Shown: piece after piece, positions 63,573-64,000 of the stretch
Position numbering within the stretch: position 1 is the stretch's first letter
How the letters are laid out: each line of letters opens with the position of its first letter
NCBI GenBank assembly: GCA_943370215.1
Contig: CALRQC020000019.1
Location: forward strand, 38,654 to 102,653
DNA from: Niveispirillum sp943370215
GTDB lineage: Bacteria > Pseudomonadota > Alphaproteobacteria > Azospirillales > Azospirillaceae
DNA length: 64,000 nt
Direction of reading: 5' to 3'
The notes under the pieces: generated by a model
Databases searched by the model: none
What the model was told of the DNA's origin: nothing
Seen by the model: the letters and a program-made list of their open reading frames with translations, nothing else
Made by a program: the position numbers and the translations under genes

Positions 63573-64000
63573 TCTGGACCTGACCTATCGGCGCGGCGAT
63601 TTCACGCTCGCCGCGCGTTTTGCCGCCGGGCCGGGCCTGACCGCCATCACCGGCCCATCCGGGGCCGGCAAGACCACCCTGTTGAACCTGATCGCCGGGC
63701 TGCTGCGCCCGGCAACCGGGCATATCCGGCTGGACGGGGTGGCGTTGACGGATCTGCCGCCGCATCGCCGCCGCATCGGCTATGTGTTTCAGGAAGCGCG
63801 GCTTTTCCCGCATCTCAGTGTGCGGCAGAACCTGCGCTATGGAAGGCTGTTCGCCCGCCACCAGGCCCCGGCCACGCTGGCCGACATCACCGACCTGCTG
63901 GATATCGGCCCGCTGCTGGATCGCCGCCCGCGTGACCTGTCGGGCGGGGAGAAGCAGCGGGTCGCCATCGGCCGCGCCCTGCTGGCCGCCCCGCGCCTGA
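63565..64000 (+). CDS. modC: Molybdate ABC transporter ATP-binding protein ModC, 5' part
   Basis: The first 145 residues of the transporter ATPase; the gene runs off the window. Walker A GPSGAGKTT (30-38), Q-loop VFQEARLFPH and signature LSGGEKQRVAIGRALL are visible. Start ATG 63565 lies inside modB (ATGCTTGA overlap), indicating translational coupling. Confidence 0.96.
   Translation, partial: MLDLDLTYRRGDFTLAARFAAGPGLTAITGPSGAGKTTLLNLIAGLLRPATGHIRLDGVALTDLPPHRRRIGYVFQEARLFPHLSVRQNLRYGRLFARHQAPATLADITDLLDIGPLLDRRPRDLSGGEKQRVAIGRALLAAPRL

Overview
This window is a GC-rich (low-60s percent by eye) chromosomal segment from an alphaproteobacterium, most likely Rhodospirillales (Azospirillum/Niveispirillum/Nitrospirillum-like). 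The reasons are the alphaproteobacterial Zur, the plant-type glutamate-cysteine ligase beside rsmE and ubiA, the cvpA-purF pair, the minCDE operon, the short sigma-32 protein, and very Pro/Ala-rich lipoproteins. It is mainly core chromosome with a few accessory patches. I saw no rRNA, tRNA, CRISPR array, prophage or insertion sequence.

Layout. 1-2.2 kb: the 3' end of zur, a His/Cys-rich COG0523 metal GTPase, then a secreted Cache protein. 2.3-9.0 kb: a chemoreceptor, an unknown protein, a lipoprotein, then purF, cvpA and radA on the minus strand. 9.0-13.5 kb: an AT-rich GSCFA gene, an ECF41 sigma factor with its carboxymuconolactone-decarboxylase-like partner, a GST and an MFS transporter, with a divergent LysR regulator. 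14.5-20.1 kb: ribF, lipoprotein, MaoC hydratase, lipase-like hydrolase, a substrate-binding protein and phoH. 20.5-26.5 kb: a SHOCT-like small protein, minCDE, a family-5 binding protein, panB and an rpoH-type sigma factor.

27-28.2 kb is an AT-rich island with one orphan beta-rich protein, bordered by palindromes. 28.2-33 kb holds a DsbD/ScsB-like thiol reductase, trxB, a LysR regulator and a strong candidate small RNA. 33.3-36.8 kb has two membrane coiled-coil proteins of unknown function, Dps, a VOC protein and PdeM. 37.4-42.4 kb is a photolyase / COG2907 flavoprotein / DUF1365 / cyclopropane-synthase-like cluster with a ChrR-sigmaE-like promoter, suggesting a singlet-oxygen or membrane-lipid stress operon. 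42.5-47.6 kb: PepF-like M3 peptidase, L,D-transpeptidase, LpoA-like activator, rsmI and yraN. 47.6-50.8 kb: two tandem paralogous histidine kinases without a response regulator. 50.9-57.3 kb: gshA, rsmE, ubiA, a METTL20-like methyltransferase, a PhyH dioxygenase, a TPR protein and an Mpr1-like acetyltransferase. 57.4-61.8 kb: clpA, clpS and a Do-family protease. 62.0-64.0 kb: modA, modB and the start of modC behind a near-perfect ModE operator.

The most interesting non-coding signals are (i) a branched RNA structure ending in an intrinsic terminator upstream of phoH, (ii) a multi-hairpin sRNA with an unpaired CCUCCCUG segment downstream of the second LysR gene, (iii) an ECF41-type promoter and (iv) a ChrR-sigmaE-like promoter. 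Oxidative and redox defence recurs across the window (Dps, TrxB, DsbD-like, Gsh, GST, CMD/AhpD-like, photolyase cluster). All functional assignments come from reading sequence motifs; no database search was run.
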